Part shown: in pieces, positions 1 through 12,600 of the stretch
Position numbering within the stretch: the first letter of the stretch is position 1
Layout: each line of letters starts with the position of its first letter
The notes under the pieces: model-generated
Database searches by the model: none
Told to the model about the DNA's origin: nothing
The model's input: only the letters and a program-made list of their open reading frames with translations
NCBI GenBank assembly: GCA_034406715.1
Contig: CP137867.1
Location: forward strand, 1,178,001-1,242,000
Origin: Rhodotorula mucilaginosa
Taxonomy: Eukaryota > Basidiomycota > Microbotryomycetes > Sporidiobolales > Sporidiobolaceae
DNA length: 64,000 nucleotides
Direction: 5' to 3'
Position numbers and translations under genes: made by a program

Positions 1-1578
1 GTTCGTACTGACGATGGCTTTGCGCGTGCGGGGTGGTGCCGGTTCAAAAACGGCAATTTGACTCTCTGTCGAGAGTCCCGAGTGGAGAGGCAACGCCTTG
101 ATGAGCGGCGCACCTTGCGGTAATCTGATGAGACGAAAGGAGAGGCCGGATCAGTTCCTGAGAGGTTAGTCAAAGAACGGGAGGGACGCGCCGGTGTTGG
201 TAGTCGGAGATGTGCTGCAAGCAGCGGTCGATATCGTCGCGTCCAGTCAAGAAGACTAGGATGTCGCCCGGAGGTTGCTGCAAAGGGGCGAGTTTGTCAG
301 CACAACTGCATCACGGCCCACAATTAACACGAAGAGGACCAACCTTGAGGTGGATGTCAAAGATGGTTTCGACTGCTTTGAGCACCACGTCGTTTGTCGG
401 TTCCTCCAAGTAGGCGATATCGACCGGGAAAGCCTTCCCTTCCAACCGGACCATGACCGCATCATCGAGTTTCACCTCTTCTCGCTCCTTCTTGTCCCAT
501 CTCGACTTCTTAGACGGCGGGGGCAGCATGTCCTCGCCGGACTTGATCCCCGAGGAAGGTACGGAGGAAGGAGGAGGCTGCGAGTTGAAAAAATCGACGA
601 AATGTTGCGCTTCGATGGTGGCAGAGGAGATGACGACTCGCAGTTCCGGACGAACGCGTCGGATCCTGATAAGGACAATCGTTCAGTACGGCGGATAACA
701 TGGCAGAGAGTTAGGCGAAGGTCCGACGCACTTTTTGAGCACGCCGAGGAGCAAGTCGGTGTAGCAACTTCGCTCGTGGGCCTCGTCGACCATGACCACC
801 GAGTACCTACGGGATTTGAAGGCAAGTGTGTCAGTTTGGTCGGCCATGAGCGAGTTTCTCGACGTGCCTCCGGCTAACCTTGACAGCAGCGGGTCCAGGA
901 GGATCTCACGAAAGAGCATGCCGTCCGTCAAGTAGAGGACTTTTGTATCGGGTGTACAGAGCGCCTCGAAGCGCACGCTGTACCCAACCTGTCATGAGAT
1001 GAGCGGAAAATCAGCTCCAAGCGAAACGGGCAGCGCCCTCCGACAATGTGTAGCCTACCTCGTCTCCCAGGATGCAACCGACTTCCTCGGCTGTCCGCTG
1101 CGCAACCGAGATGGCGGCGACCCTGCACCACGAGACGGTGCACGATTTCAGCATTCGGCGCCGTACCGTTGTGAAACAAACAAACAAAGAGACTCACCTC
1201 CTTGGCTGGGTGATTGCGATACACTTTCCCTCTTTCGCCCATCCCGCCTCGAGGAGGAACTGCGGTAGTTGCGTACTCTTGCCGGTTCCGGTCGGCGACT
1301 GTAGCACCACCACGGGATGTTGCTCGAGCAAATATAGCAGAGCGTCCCCTGCACGCACGAGAGGCCGTCATCAGCAAGCGAGTTAGGAAGACTTGTACAG
1401 GAGGGGACTGACGTTGTTTCGCAATCGGGAGCCGGTTCCGCCTCTCGCTGATCGCGATCTGTTGTACCCTGCCAGTAACAGCTCCTGCGCCTCCTCCGCC
1501 GCTGTCCTGCCCTGCCGAGTCGGTATCGCGGTCGATAGATGAACCGGGAGCGATCGTGCCCGGTTTCCAGAACGCCAT
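1..1578 (-). CDS. DHX35: DHX35-type DEAH-box RNA helicase (partial, 3' end outside window)
   Basis: ATP-dependent RNA helicase of the DEAH/RHA family; the DHX35 orthologue is associated with spliceosomes. The start ATG (1576-1578) begins MAFWKPGTIAPGSSIDRD, close to the DHX35 N-terminus, followed by NRLPIAKQR. After an intron (about 1348-1412) comes motif I, SPTGTGKSTQLPQFL, then a segment ending ILGDEVGYSVRFE, TDGMLFREIL, and motif II, VMVDEAHERS (about 780-815). Further exons reach the conserved 'FLTGRDDID' region near 230-270 before the window ends. At least five short introns with GTNNGT...CTGAC...NAG signals are needed. It is head to head with the tryptophanyl-tRNA synthetase gene, with 202 bp between start codons. 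Family assignment is firm; exact exon ends are by eye. Confidence 0.85.
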
Positions 1579-1780
1579 CCTCGCTGTTCTTGCGCGGGTC
1601 GTTTGGCGGGTTGCAGCCCTGTCCCTGTCCCGAACGAGCCACTGAGTAGCTTGCTTGGCTGTAGCAAAGAGCACGCGTTGATCTCGACAGCGTGAGTGGA
1701 GCCGAAAGTCGTCGCTTAGCTTCCGCGTGAGAGAGCAGCTCTGGCTCTACACTCGATCGACTTCGCTTAGAGGGACCGAG

Positions 1781-3379
1781 ATGCCCATACGAGCGCCGGG
1801 GAGAGCTCTCACGCCAAAGGCAGTCGGGCGTGCTGCGAGCTCAGCCGCTCCGGCCCCGGTCCGCAGTGCTGCTCCCGTCCGATTCAACTCGACCGCCGCA
1901 CCGAGTCGCGCTCGCAGGCCGAGAACCATCTTCTCAGGTATTCAGCCGACAGGCGTACCGCATGTGCGTACGCCCCCTGCCTGGACCGATAGAAGGGAGG
2001 CCGAGGGGAGCTGACGCCGAGACGAGACTGCCAACCAGATCGGAAACCACCTCGGCGCCCTCGCGCAATGGCAAAAGCTCGTCAAGGAAGCGGCGCAACA
2101 ACCTCCAGACCAGCGAGACAAGCTCTTCTTCTCCGTCGTCGGCTTGCACGCCCTCACCGTCCCGCAGGTGAGCACCCTTGTTCCTGCCCGGCCACCGACG
2201 AGAACAGCAGTTGCTTAAAAACCCGACCCATGGCCCTGCAGATTCCGGCACAACTACGACAGGAGCGTCGAGACATGTTTGCAGTCTTGATCGCGCTCGG
2301 ACTCGATGACCCGGCAGGCGGCGCCGTCGTGTTCCACCAGGACCAGGTGCCCGAACACGCCGAACTCGCTTGGTACCTCAACACGGTCACGCCTGTGAAT
2401 CGCCTGATGCGCATGACCACTTGGAAGGCAAGTGCGGCTCTCGCCTTCCTGACCCGAACCGATCTGACCGACGAACTGCACTGTGACACAGTCGAAACTT
2501 GCCACGCTGCGGAATGCCAATTCCGAAGACGAAGTCGACGAGTCCATGCTCATGCTCGGATTGATGGCATATCCGGTCTTGCAAGCCGCCGACATCCTGC
2601 TCTACAAGTGAGCTACTGGAACATACGGATTGTTGACCCCGAAGGAGTCTTTGCGCTCGATGAAGCTGACTTTCCCAAATCCGGCATGCCAGAACTACCC
2701 ACGTCCCGGTCGGGCATGACCAGTCACAACATCTGGAGCTATGTCGAGACTTGGCACAGGTGTTCAATCGGGCATACCCAGGCCAAAAACCGGGAGGCAA
2801 GGGAAAGGGAAAGGGCGTCTTCCGGATACCGGACGTCATGCTCAGTGCGTTGTTGTGCTTCACGTGCATCCGAGTCTTCGACTACCCTCAATCGTACACT
2901 GACCGGGACCAAACCGCACGCTCCCAGCCACCCACCCGCGAATCCAATCGCTCCGGAACCCGCTCGCCAAAATGTCGAAATCGGCCCCTCACCCCGCGTC
3001 GAAAATCTTCCTGACCGATTCGCCGTCCGAGATTCGCTCCAAGATCAAGTCGGCCGTGACCGACTCGACCGCCGGCGTAACCTGGGATCCCGACGCCCGT
3101 CCGGGCGTCGCCACCCTGTTGCAGATCCACGAAGGGTATTCGGGCGAGCCGGTCGACCAAATCGCGCAGCGGTTCGCGGGCCCGAGCGGGATCGCGCAAC
3201 TGAAGGAGGAGTTGGCGGACGTGCTCAGTGAAGGGCTCAGGACGTTCCGGGACGAGTTTGCGCGGTTGCGGACGGAGGAGACGTACCTGCGAGAGAAGGA
3301 GGAAGAGGGCGCGAGGCGGGCGAGGGAGGCGGCGCAGGCGACGATGCAGGACGTGCGCGCCGCCGTCGGGACCGATTAG
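1781..3379 (+). CDS. MSW1: Tryptophanyl-tRNA synthetase, mitochondrial
   Basis: Class I aminoacyl-tRNA synthetase that charges mitochondrial tRNA-Trp. Six exons (1781-1963, 2039-2167, 2242-2427, 2492-2607, 2693-2844, 2928-3379) join in frame to 405 residues. The first 50 residues are rich in Arg, Ala and Ser and lack acid residues (APVRFNSTAAPSRARRPR), as in a mitochondrial presequence. The catalytic core follows: IFSGIQPTGVPHIGN (HIGH-like), VVFHQDQVPEHAELAW, MAYPVLQAADILLYK, VPVGHDQSQHLEL, and the KMSKS loop as LAKMSKSAPHPASKIFLTD. The third intron uses a GC donor (gcaagt at 2428). The start at 1781 is the first ATG of the exon; the frame upstream has none. The C-terminus is a long charged helix, longer than in bacterial TrpRS. 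Confidence 0.93.
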
Positions 3380-3554
3380 AAGTCACGCAATTTTTAGCCT
3401 AGATTGTTTCTCTCGCTATGCAGGGCATGAAAATGTTTTTCGTCGAGGGATCGGCAACCCGCGTGGGCCGACTCGCCGACTTGAAATTCTCATCTTCCTC
3501 AAGTACTGTACTCACGTGCGCGTAGTCGAGGGCCGCACAAGCACCTTGAAAGTC

Positions 3555-5705
3555 ATGAGCGGATCTACATCTACCGCCATTTCGAGCTGGTCTCCGCAGT
3601 CGTGGCGTCAGAAGCCGGTCGTCCAAGATGTCGTCTACCCGACTCCGTCGATCAGCAGCAGCAGCACGAGCAACGCGGAGCAGGACTCGCAGCCTGATCC
3701 AGTCACGTACAAGCGCAAGCAGCAACTCGAAGACGTCGTCTCCAAGCTCGAGAAACTGCCGCCGATCGTCTCGCCGACAGAGGTGAGGAGTCGGCGGCGC
3801 ACGTGAAGGTGTCTGCGAGACTGACTGATCTCGAACCGGATCTCGGCGCCCGTACACAGATCGAACGGCTCAAGGCAAAGCTTGGGGATGTGGCGCAAGG
3901 GCGAGCATTCTTGTTACAAGGCGGAGACTGCGCAGGTGCGCCCACGTCGGACACGGGGAGCGATTCGTCACAGCAGCAGACCGCAGGCTGACCTTAACTC
4001 CCCTCTCCGGTTGGTGCGCACAGAGTCGTTCGACTACTGCACGAGCGAAAAGATCGAACACCGGCTGTCGCTCTTGCTCTCAATGAGTCTGATCCTGATT
4101 TGGGGGATGAAGCTCCCCGTTGTTCGAATCGCCCGCATGGGAGGACAGTACGCCAAACCGAGGTCGAAGCAAACCGAAATCGTCGACGGCAAAGAAGTCA
4201 TGTCGTTCCGGTCAGTGACATTCCCCTAGGAAAGCGTCGGCTTTCGGAAATTGACGCCGACGTGCTTCACTGCGCAGCGGCGACAACGTGAATGGCATCG
4301 ACCCTTCGGATCGCCTCCCGGACCCCGAACGTCTCCTCTCTGCCTACTTCCACTCTGCCGCAACCGTCAACCACGTCCGGTCGCTCCTCGCCTCTGGCTT
4401 CGCCTCCCTGCCGAGCGGCTCCGGCCAAGTCCCGTGGTCGCTTCCGCTCTCCCACGTCCGGTCCGAGGAGCTCCTCAAGAGCTACGAGTCGATCGTTCAG
4501 CAGTTGTCCTCTGCGCTCGAGTTCATGGAAGTCATCGGTGTCGAACGAGGCAACTCGGCCGCGGCGGGCGCGCTCGAGAGTGCCGACATCTTTATGAGCC
4601 ACGAGGTGCGTTTTTTTTGCGACCACCCCCGCTTGTTGTTCCCTCGTCGTCGTGTTCCAGCCGCTGACATACTACCGCGTCACAGGCGCTCATGCTCGAG
4701 TACGAATCGGCCTTGACCCGCGAACTGCCAGTTCCCGCTTTTGCCGCCGCTCGCCCGGGCGAGAAGGGCTTCTACTGCACTTCGGCCCACTTTGTATGGA
4801 TCGGCGACCGCACCCGTGCCCTCGACGGCGCACACGTCGAGTTCTTCCGAGGACTCCGGAATCCGGTCGGGATCAAGGTCGGACCGACCATGGACGCCGA
4901 TGAGCTCGTCCGGTTGCTGGGCATCGTTGACCCGAACAAGGAGCCCGGTCGCGTGACCCTCATCAGTCGCTATGGCGCAGACAAGGTGCGTACACTTGTT
5001 TGTATTTCCGAAGTTGGCCAAGAGACTGACTCCCTGGACCCATCAAGGTGGACGAGAAACTTCCGGCGCACATCAAGGCGGTCCAGGCTTCAGGCCACCA
5101 GGGTGAGACCGGCACTCTTAACCCCTTGTCCAAGACATGCCTTAACTGACAGCTACCTTACCCCGCCGCAGTCGTCTTTGCGGCTGATCCGATGCACGGC
5201 AACACGAAGACCTCGGCCGCTCACGCCGGCGTCAAGACGCGCCACATGCACGACATTGTGTACGAGATCTCGGCCAACATGCGCATTCACGCGCAGATGG
5301 GTTCGCGCCTGGGTGGCGTGCACCTCGAGTTGACGGGCGATATGACCAAGGACGGTCAGAGCGTGACCGAGTGCCTCGGAGGCAGTATGCAGCTCGAGGA
5401 GGAACATCTCGGTCTCCGTTTCGAATCGTTCTGTGACCGTGAGCCGACTGCCGCGACCTTTTCCCTTGTGCAGCTCGCTGATATGCTTTTTCGCCATAGC
5501 GCGACTCAACTTTGAGCAATCGCTCGGTACGTGATCATGCTGCAGTGGCTGAGGACAGTGCTCTGACCCTCGGTTCCTTTCGGCAGACATTGCCTTTATG
5601 CTTTCGCAAGCCGCCTGCAAAGGACCGAACAACCTTCGCATCTTTGACGAGCTGGCGATCCCGCCCGGATCCCGCACTGCCTCACCAGCGCGGCCGCAAA
5701 AATGA
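3555..5705 (+). CDS. Class II 3-deoxy-D-arabino-heptulosonate 7-phosphate synthase
   Basis: First enzyme of the shikimate pathway: condenses phosphoenolpyruvate with erythrose 4-phosphate. This is the plant/bacterial AroA-II type, not the Aro3/Aro4 (class I) type. Recognisable blocks in order: [39 protein letters not shown] (across two introns), [18 protein letters not shown], the block ending [87 protein letters not shown], then [10 protein letters not shown] and [20 protein letters not shown]. The conserved Cys, Arg, Lys, His and Glu positions of the Mn/PEP site appear present. About eight introns of 60-90 nt. The stop at 5703-5705 follows an SPARPQK tail. No presequence is obvious, so a cytosolic enzyme is likely. 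Confidence 0.93.
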
Positions 5706-5982
5706 AGTCAAGAGTAGATCTCTCTTGTCCTCGCATGGGAGACCCTCGCAACCATACAATGACCAACTTGATAAAGGAGAGATCGATGCATGCGAGCAGA
5801 CTGATGAAAAGTTATATATGTACGCGGGCAATCTAGCGGTATGGTGGCAAGGATCGCAGAGCCGGCGGATGAGCGCCGGAGGACTTTTTGAACGGGAGAC
5901 GACACGAAAGATGAATCGGCGCCTGTTGGCAAGTGCGTTTGGAAAATGATATGAGAGGGGCTGTTGAGGGCCATAGCGAGTT

Positions 5983-7026
5983 CTAGCGGCGTCGCACGAC
6001 TGGTCGCGGAGTCGGCAAAGCGCGGTGTTGCTGTCGGGAGCGAGGAGAAAAGAATTCGAGTCAGTTGCGTGTGGAAACCCTTCCTTGCTCCCTCGCAACT
6101 CACAGAGTCGTCGAATGAGCAGCGTTCGCGACCGCACGTAGGTCCGCGAGGGCAGAAGTGTCCAAAGATGCTGCAAGATGTGGCCGGACTTTAGTATATT
6201 GCGTTCCGTCTGGGGGAAGGCTCGATGCGCGGGGTCACGGACGGTAACCGGAGCCCGCAATTGATGCATTCAAACTCACCACTGGTCGCCGTCTGGGCAA
6301 ACGTTACCGAACTTGATGGCGTTGCAGACGTGGTGCTGTGAGCGCGAAAAAGCCCATGTCAGCAAGAGAGGCAAAGCCGTGTAAAGAGCCGAGAACGACA
6401 ACGGACCTTTGCGCCTCGTCGCATCTCTTCGACTTGCTCGGCAGTCAGGTTGTAGCGATGCTCGTAGCGGCAGCGCGGAACATCGCAATGGCCGATGAGG
6501 TAAAAAGCGTTGCAAGGCGGCGGCGTCTGGCGACTCATCGGCTTGGAAGGGTCGACGACGGGCAGATCCCCCGGAGGAATGGGTCTGCGGGGCGAAAGTG
6601 TCTGACCGGGATGGAAAGGGTATGTCAATCAGCTTAGGAGCGCCGTGTGCGAGATGCCATCGACCGCCCACTCACAGGAGACGCCAAGTATGGTCGAGAA
6701 GGACTGGGAGGTTTTACGGCGATGGCCTCTTTCTCGAGTTCCGCCTTGCGGAGGAGTTCCGCCAGCCGCGCAACCTCCTCTTCCAGTGTCCTGCATCGTG
6801 CGCTCCATGCCTCGAGCGCAATCTCGTCTTGCCGGCGTTTCCTGATCAAGCGGTCGACGAGAGATTCGGTCGCATTCTTCAAACTCGACCACGAGTCTTC
6901 GTACTCGCAAGGCGGGCCGCCGATGCTCGAAAGGTCGGTCTCGTTGGTTTGCACGCTAAAGTCGGACGAGCGGCGAGAGTCGAGCCCTTCGCGCTCGTCG
7001 GACGAGGCGTTCGAAGACGGCGGCAT
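5983..7026 (-). CDS. Tandem CCCH zinc-finger protein with N-terminal coiled coil
   Basis: Predicted RNA-binding protein. Exon 1 (start ATG 7024-7026) encodes an acidic/serine-rich N-terminus, then a predicted coiled coil (LEEEVARLAELLRKAELEKE). After an intron with a gtgagt donor, exon 2 gives a first CCCH-like finger, CNAFYLIGHCDVPRCRYEH, followed by YNLTAEQVEEMRRGAK. Exon 3 gives HHVCNAIKFGNVCPDGDQC, and exon 4 continues IFGHFCPRGPTCGRERCSF, so two or three Cys-rich units lie in tandem. A last short exon ends in an Arg-rich tail (PVVRRR) at a TAG, 5983-5985. The pattern resembles fungal proteins with a coiled coil plus C-terminal C3H1 fingers. The last intron and the tail are the least certain parts. 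Target RNA unknown. Confidence 0.65.
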
Positions 7027-7465
7027 GTTTTTTTTTGTGTATGTGTTGAAAGCCCTCTCGCTGCTGTCACGTGCCGTTGACGCCGAGTGCACCGAGTTCG
7101 AGGTTGCAGGACAGTCGGGGCAGGATATAGCACAAGGGTGAGAGATCGATACGGTGTAAACAGTAGGCGAGAGAGAAGGGAGAGAGCGTTGCTGTCGTAT
7201 CGGCTGCTTTGCCTTCGCGCAACCGCTTCGATGCTGCCTAACCTTCTTTCGCTCGGCACTGCGACCGAGAGCTGGGTGGGCTCCACACTTGCCGACCCGG
7301 GAAATCGCGGGCGCACTCAATCTGCGGCCAGATCTGCGGAGCCGCGTCTTGTGCTCAAAGTGCCCGGGCCGGAGCACTCAGCAGTTCCGTGAGACCGCGA
7401 GCTTGGCACGCCAAAATCCTGCAGCGTCGCGCAACATTGGCGACCGCCGGGCTCGACGTGCATGT

Positions 7466-9492
7466 TCAATGCTGCCTGCAGCTGGAGCCAGCGACAGCAG
7501 CGCGAACAAAGTCGGCTATACGGTCCACGTAGCTGTTGGAGAGGTGATGGGTCTCTACGAAAGTCGAGGCGAGCTGTTGCACGTCGTCTGCGCGAAAGGG
7601 GAGAAAAGTTAGCGCCAAAGTATCACGTGCAAATGACAATTCCGATCCATACCGCCGTGGTTGTAAGCGAGCGGAATTGGTGGCGCATCATCTCTTGACA
7701 TCGATGGAAAAGACAAAGTCGTAGTCGACGCCGTCGAGCTGCATCTTTTCGCGAGTCCCTCTGGCCTCCGGTGCGTTGTCAGCTGCAGCTTCGACCATCT
7801 CGCCGAGCTCATTCCAGCGACCCTGAGACCACTGTACGAGGTGACGATGTAGGTCAGAAAGCCGCAGCGAGTGCAAGTAAAGCTCGAGCGAGCAGACATG
7901 CCTGATAGGCACGAGTCGTGCTCCCTCGGCGCACGAGCTTCACTTCGTCCTGTGCCCCGTCCTGGTCGAGGACCTCCGTACCGTGCACGGCCGGTTCTTC
8001 TTTGCGCGAGGTTCTCGATGCTCTGCTTTGGTACACTACAGTCAGCGACGGGCTCATGGTATGCGGCAGATCGCGTTGAGGAGACTTGCCTCCGATCAGC
8101 GACGAGCTGGTCGTATTCGGCGACGACAGCTTCGCTCGCAGCTCGTTCCGGACGCCTGCTGAAGATCCAGACGAGGTTGTCCGAGCATCCGCAAGCGATG
8201 TCTCCGTTCGGTAGTGCCGCGAGTGACCAGACTGATTCGGTTGCCGCAGCAGGCAAGCGGGACGGCATCAGTTTGCGATCTCGTCGTCTTCCGTGCCCTG
8301 GCGCAGGTCAAACGAACCTGACAGTGCTGGCACCAGCAGCTCTTGATCCAGTTCGCCATCTTCCTCGTTCCATATCTTGATGAGCCCGTCCTCGCCGGAA
8401 CTGGCAAGGCCTCCGCCGCTCGCGGACGGCAGCGCGACGAGCGAGTAGATGAAAGAGTCGTGCGATCCCAATGTCGCCACGCTGTCGCCGGTCTGATAGT
8501 TCCAGATTATGATATTGCTGCACGCGGATCAGAAGCGGTCAACAAGGCGTCCATGGTTGACTCGGGGCAAAAAGAGATAATGCACCCGTCGTTCGAGCCG
8601 GAGGCAAACAACGCGCAGTCGGGGTCGTCCGGGAGCAGCTTGGCCAGAGATCGCACCGGGCCAGTGTGGCCTTTGAAGGTGAACTTCGTTCCGGCATCCT
8701 TGAGATCGAACAGGCGGATGCGAGAATCCGCGCAGGCTGAAGATGCAAAAAAAGTAGTCAGTTTCGATCGCCCGTTTAGCGCTAATAGTGTCTTTCAGCT
8801 TCCGCACCTGTAAGGAGAACGTTCGGGTCCTTCTGTATGAGGAGAACGTCCCAAACGGCTGCTCCGTGGTCGACGAGGACGCTCGTGCAGTTCCAGCCGT
8901 CTTCGCCGCCGACCCAGGACCACACGCGCGCGGTCATGTCCCAGCTCGCGCTGGCGATCTGTTTCCCGTCTCCAGAAACGTCGAGGGCACAGACGTTGTG
9001 CGCGTGACCGAGAAGCGTGTAGCTCGGGTTGGTAGCGCAAGTGGGGCTCTCGGAGAGGGTGTAGACCTGGATGAGCGAGTCGGCACCAGCTGTAGCGAGG
9101 TACTCTGCACGCGCCAAGTTAATGAGCCTTCATTTCTGTGTGCTCAGTCCGCTCCAGGCACCCTGGTGAACCACAGACTCACCGTCTCCAGAGTCCTTCA
9201 GGTGCACGAACCTCGCTGCGTTGACGTAGCCTTCGTGTCCTTCTCGCCACTCGCAGGCCTGTCGCCACTCTCGAGAGCCCTCTGGAGTCTCTGTAGTCTC
9301 CCACAAGCGGGCCGAGCCGTCCCGCGAGGTCGAAGCGAGTCGTTCAGTCGACTTCAAGGATGAGCGATCTGCGGTGACGCAACGCACGTCGTCGGTGTGT
9401 CCTCGCAGCAGCGCCGACAGCTTGTAGGGCGCTGGACGGTGCTGCGCATTACTCGAGCTGATTTCGGCGCGCACGCTCGAGCTGGAAGTCAT
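7466..9492 (-). CDS. DOA1: Doa1/Ufd3/PLAA-like WD40-PFU ubiquitin-binding protein, apparently without PUL domain
   Basis: Ubiquitin-binding Cdc48/p97 cofactor family acting in ubiquitin-dependent degradation and sorting. The N-terminus (ATG 9490-9492) reads into PAPYKLSALLRGHTDDVRCV and STSRDGSARLWE, typical of Doa1/PLAA. WD repeats follow through LLGHAHNVCALDVSGDGKQI, FKGHTGPVRSLAKLL, LASSGEDGLIKIWNEEDGEL and VWSLAALPNGDIACGCSDN. A PFU domain follows (EVKLVRRG...AYQWSQGRWNELGE...MQLDGVDYDFVFSIDV, about 7690-8000), then the post-PFU helix ending SNSYVDRIADFVRAAVAG, with a TGA at 7466-7468. Known family members of about 700 residues continue into a PUL domain that binds Cdc48; here only about 440 bp remain before the next gene. 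At least eight introns. Confidence 0.85.
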
Positions 9493-9624
9493 GGCTCGAG
9501 TGCAAGTGGGAAAGAGAAGACAATCACGTGTCAGGCTGAGGAGGAGTTGCAAGTTACATGCATATGGCGAGAGGTATATCAGTCTACAGGGGAGGGAAGT
9601 CTACACATTTGCGTATGGACTACA

Positions 9625-12600
9625 TCAAAGTTTGGCGGGAAACAGATCCGAGTACTCTGCAATGGGGTGCGCGTGCGGCGCTTTTTCGAGCTGCTTCTTC
9701 CATTCAGTGCGGTCGCCAATGAGCTGGTAGCCTTCGGGAACCGGCAGGTCGTGCAACATGGCGATCTCCTTCTTGACCATTTCGACTTCAGCGTCGCCCT
9801 TGCCGTGCTTGCGCAGGAACTGCTCCGCGAACGCCTGCGCCTGCTCGACGGTCGGTCGACTCGCCGCGAACTCGCCGAGCTGCTCAGCATCGACTGGAAG
9901 TTGGAGGTGAGCGAGAACCGGGCCGAGGGTGGCGCACTGCTCGGCCGACAGGCGCTGCGAGTCGAGGTGGATCGAGAGGCGGCGGATCGGGTGCTCGGGC
10001 GAGTCGAAAAAGTACGTCTCGAAGAACTCGATCATCTCGGACTTTTGCAGCTTCTTGACGAGCTCGGCGTCGCGGAAGCGCTGCTCAAAATCGTACCATC
10101 CCGAGTGGATGGCCAACCACAGCGAGCTCGATCTGTACGCGATTGGCGAGGACAAATCAGCGGGGTGAACAAAACTGGATAAAGAGAACTCAGGGGGACG
10201 CACTCCTGCCACATGTTCTTGTGGTCTTCGAGCTTGCGGCTCACGACGGCAGCCTTGTACTTTTCAAACTCGACGTCGGTCATCTCGGCCAGTTTCGTGC
10301 GGAACTCGTCCCAGAAGGCGTTGATCCGCGACTCGACGTAGGGCGCATCTCGCTCCGACTGCACAATGACACGGAGACCCATGAACGAGATCGACTTGCG
10401 GGCGCCGGAGGACACCTGAGGAGGGGAGAACATTTCCCGTTAGTGGCGCGCAAGGCTGAAAGAGAAGCGAATGTGCGACTTACGATGTACCCCAGTTGCT
10501 GCTTCGTCCGCAGCTCGTCAAACAGCGGGTCGCTGACCATGGTGCTGAACAGGCTGAGCTTGGCGCGGAGGAGGTCGTCATAAATATCGCCGACGTAGGT
10601 GAACTGCTCGATCGCCGAGTTCGAGTTCTCCGGGTTTGCGACCGGACGACGAGCGAGCCACTTGCCTATTGTCCCCGACATTGGATCGTCAGTTCAAAGG
10701 ACCTGGTAATGTGCAGGGGCGCGAACGCACCCTCGGGCGTGATGAGCGCCTGGCGACTCTTGAGCTCCTCTTCGGTGAGCGGCTCCGGCTTGAACGTGTC
10801 TTCAACGTCCTGCGCCAGCGAAAGAGCCTCGTGCTTGAGCATGTTGCCGTGCACGAGCGACTCGATGTGCATACGAGACAGAAGCTGCTTGGCGTGAGCC
10901 TGGAGACTCGCGGGCGTGACCTCTGCACGCAAGAAAAGCTTGATCAGTACCTTCCCGTCGCGAGCTGTCATCAAGGGACGTCACGCACCATCAAGAGCGG
11001 CGAGCTTCTCCTCGACAGTGTGGGCGAGAGCCTGCGTCAAGTATGCGCCGTCGTAGCCGACGTGAGAATACGGTTGCTCGAGGCGGAAGTTCTGGTACGA
11101 GCGCTTGAGCTGCGGACAAGGACCATGTTCAGTACTCGACACTGAATGGAGGCAAACGACATGATAGTTCGTCCACGCACCTGGTCGTGAATGAGGTGGA
11201 ATCGCTTCTCGTCGACTTGGTAATCGCGCATCCGGGAAGTGATGACATTAACGAGGACGCCGAGCTTGTCGTTGTAGCCGTCGAGGCTCAAGAGAATCCC
11301 GTCGGCCTGCTGGTCGAACGAGAAACTCATGCCAGCGAGTTCGGCATCGTATGCATATTCTTGGAGCGAGTCGCGCACGAGCTCGGTAAAGAGACGGGTC
11401 TGGATAGAAGAGAGGGCGGTGGCGTCGATGACGGGCCTGTAGGCGAAGAGGACTCGAGTTAGCGCCTGGGAGTGGAGCAAACGACGCGTGGCACGCCACT
11501 CACGACCGGAAGAGGAAGAAGACGCCAGCGCGAGGGGTCCACCATCGATCGTCCTTCTTGTGCCACACTCGCGAGATTGGGCTGTTGCGCAAGTTGAGAG
11601 GTCTCCGAGCCGGCTGCGGAAGCGTGCAGTCTAGGATGAGCCACTACAGTCTCGAGACAACAAAGCTGAGCCGACTTACCTCGGCGACCTCGGTCTTGTT
11701 CTTGATTTCGAGATCCTGAGGGACCAGCTCGTTCGGCTTCGGAAGGTGAAGCTCCGGGTATCCTTCTGACGATTTGCCAGACTGTATGACAGGAACATGC
11801 AGCTCGAGTCAGTTCACTGGCTGAACCCTGAACCACGCGACGGAACTTTGTGCGGAACTGACCTGCAAGATCTTGTCGGCCATGCGTTCAATAGTATATT
11901 CCGTGCCGTACCACTCCTCGCGGAGGCCGTAGGTCCTGCCTCCGACCTCGTTCTGCGTCGCCAAAAAGATGCGGCAATTCTCGGGCCGCATCGACTCGAG
12001 CATCTCGATCGTCTTGGCCGGGTACCACTCGGTGCAGACCCACGGCGCCGAGAGGACCTTGTCGCGCGGGTAGGGCTTCGAGAGCGTCATTGCGAGACGC
12101 GAGACGGTCGAAGAGGGAGGGGATTGCTCCTTGAACCGGAATGCGAGGTGCGAGAGTTGAGCGACTTCGAGGAAGGCCCATTCGGCGGGAGGTTTCTCGC
12201 GGAGGAGGGCAATGTAGGCGAAGATGGCGGCCGAGACGTCCTCGTAGTGTGCTGAGCGCGCAAGTTATCTTGGGTCAGCGAGTGTGAACACGATGGTGGG
12301 AGAGGGCGAGCGGCGGTACTCACCGAGCCCCTCCTGCGTCAGGTCGACCTGAATCTTGAAAAACTCGAACCCGGCGGCTCCGTTCCCAGCACCGGCGCTC
12401 ATGCCATTCGCCCACCCCTTCTCCTTCAAGTAGCTGAGCACGCTCCCGGCGCCCTCGTGCCCGATCAAGTGACTGATGAACGACCCCGGCTTGGACGCGT
12501 ACAGGTCCGACTCGTCCGGGAACGGGAACGTCAACTCGAGGATCCGCGCGTCCTTGACCGACTTGACGAATACGGTCCGGCCGAGCTCGTCCGAGGTGAG

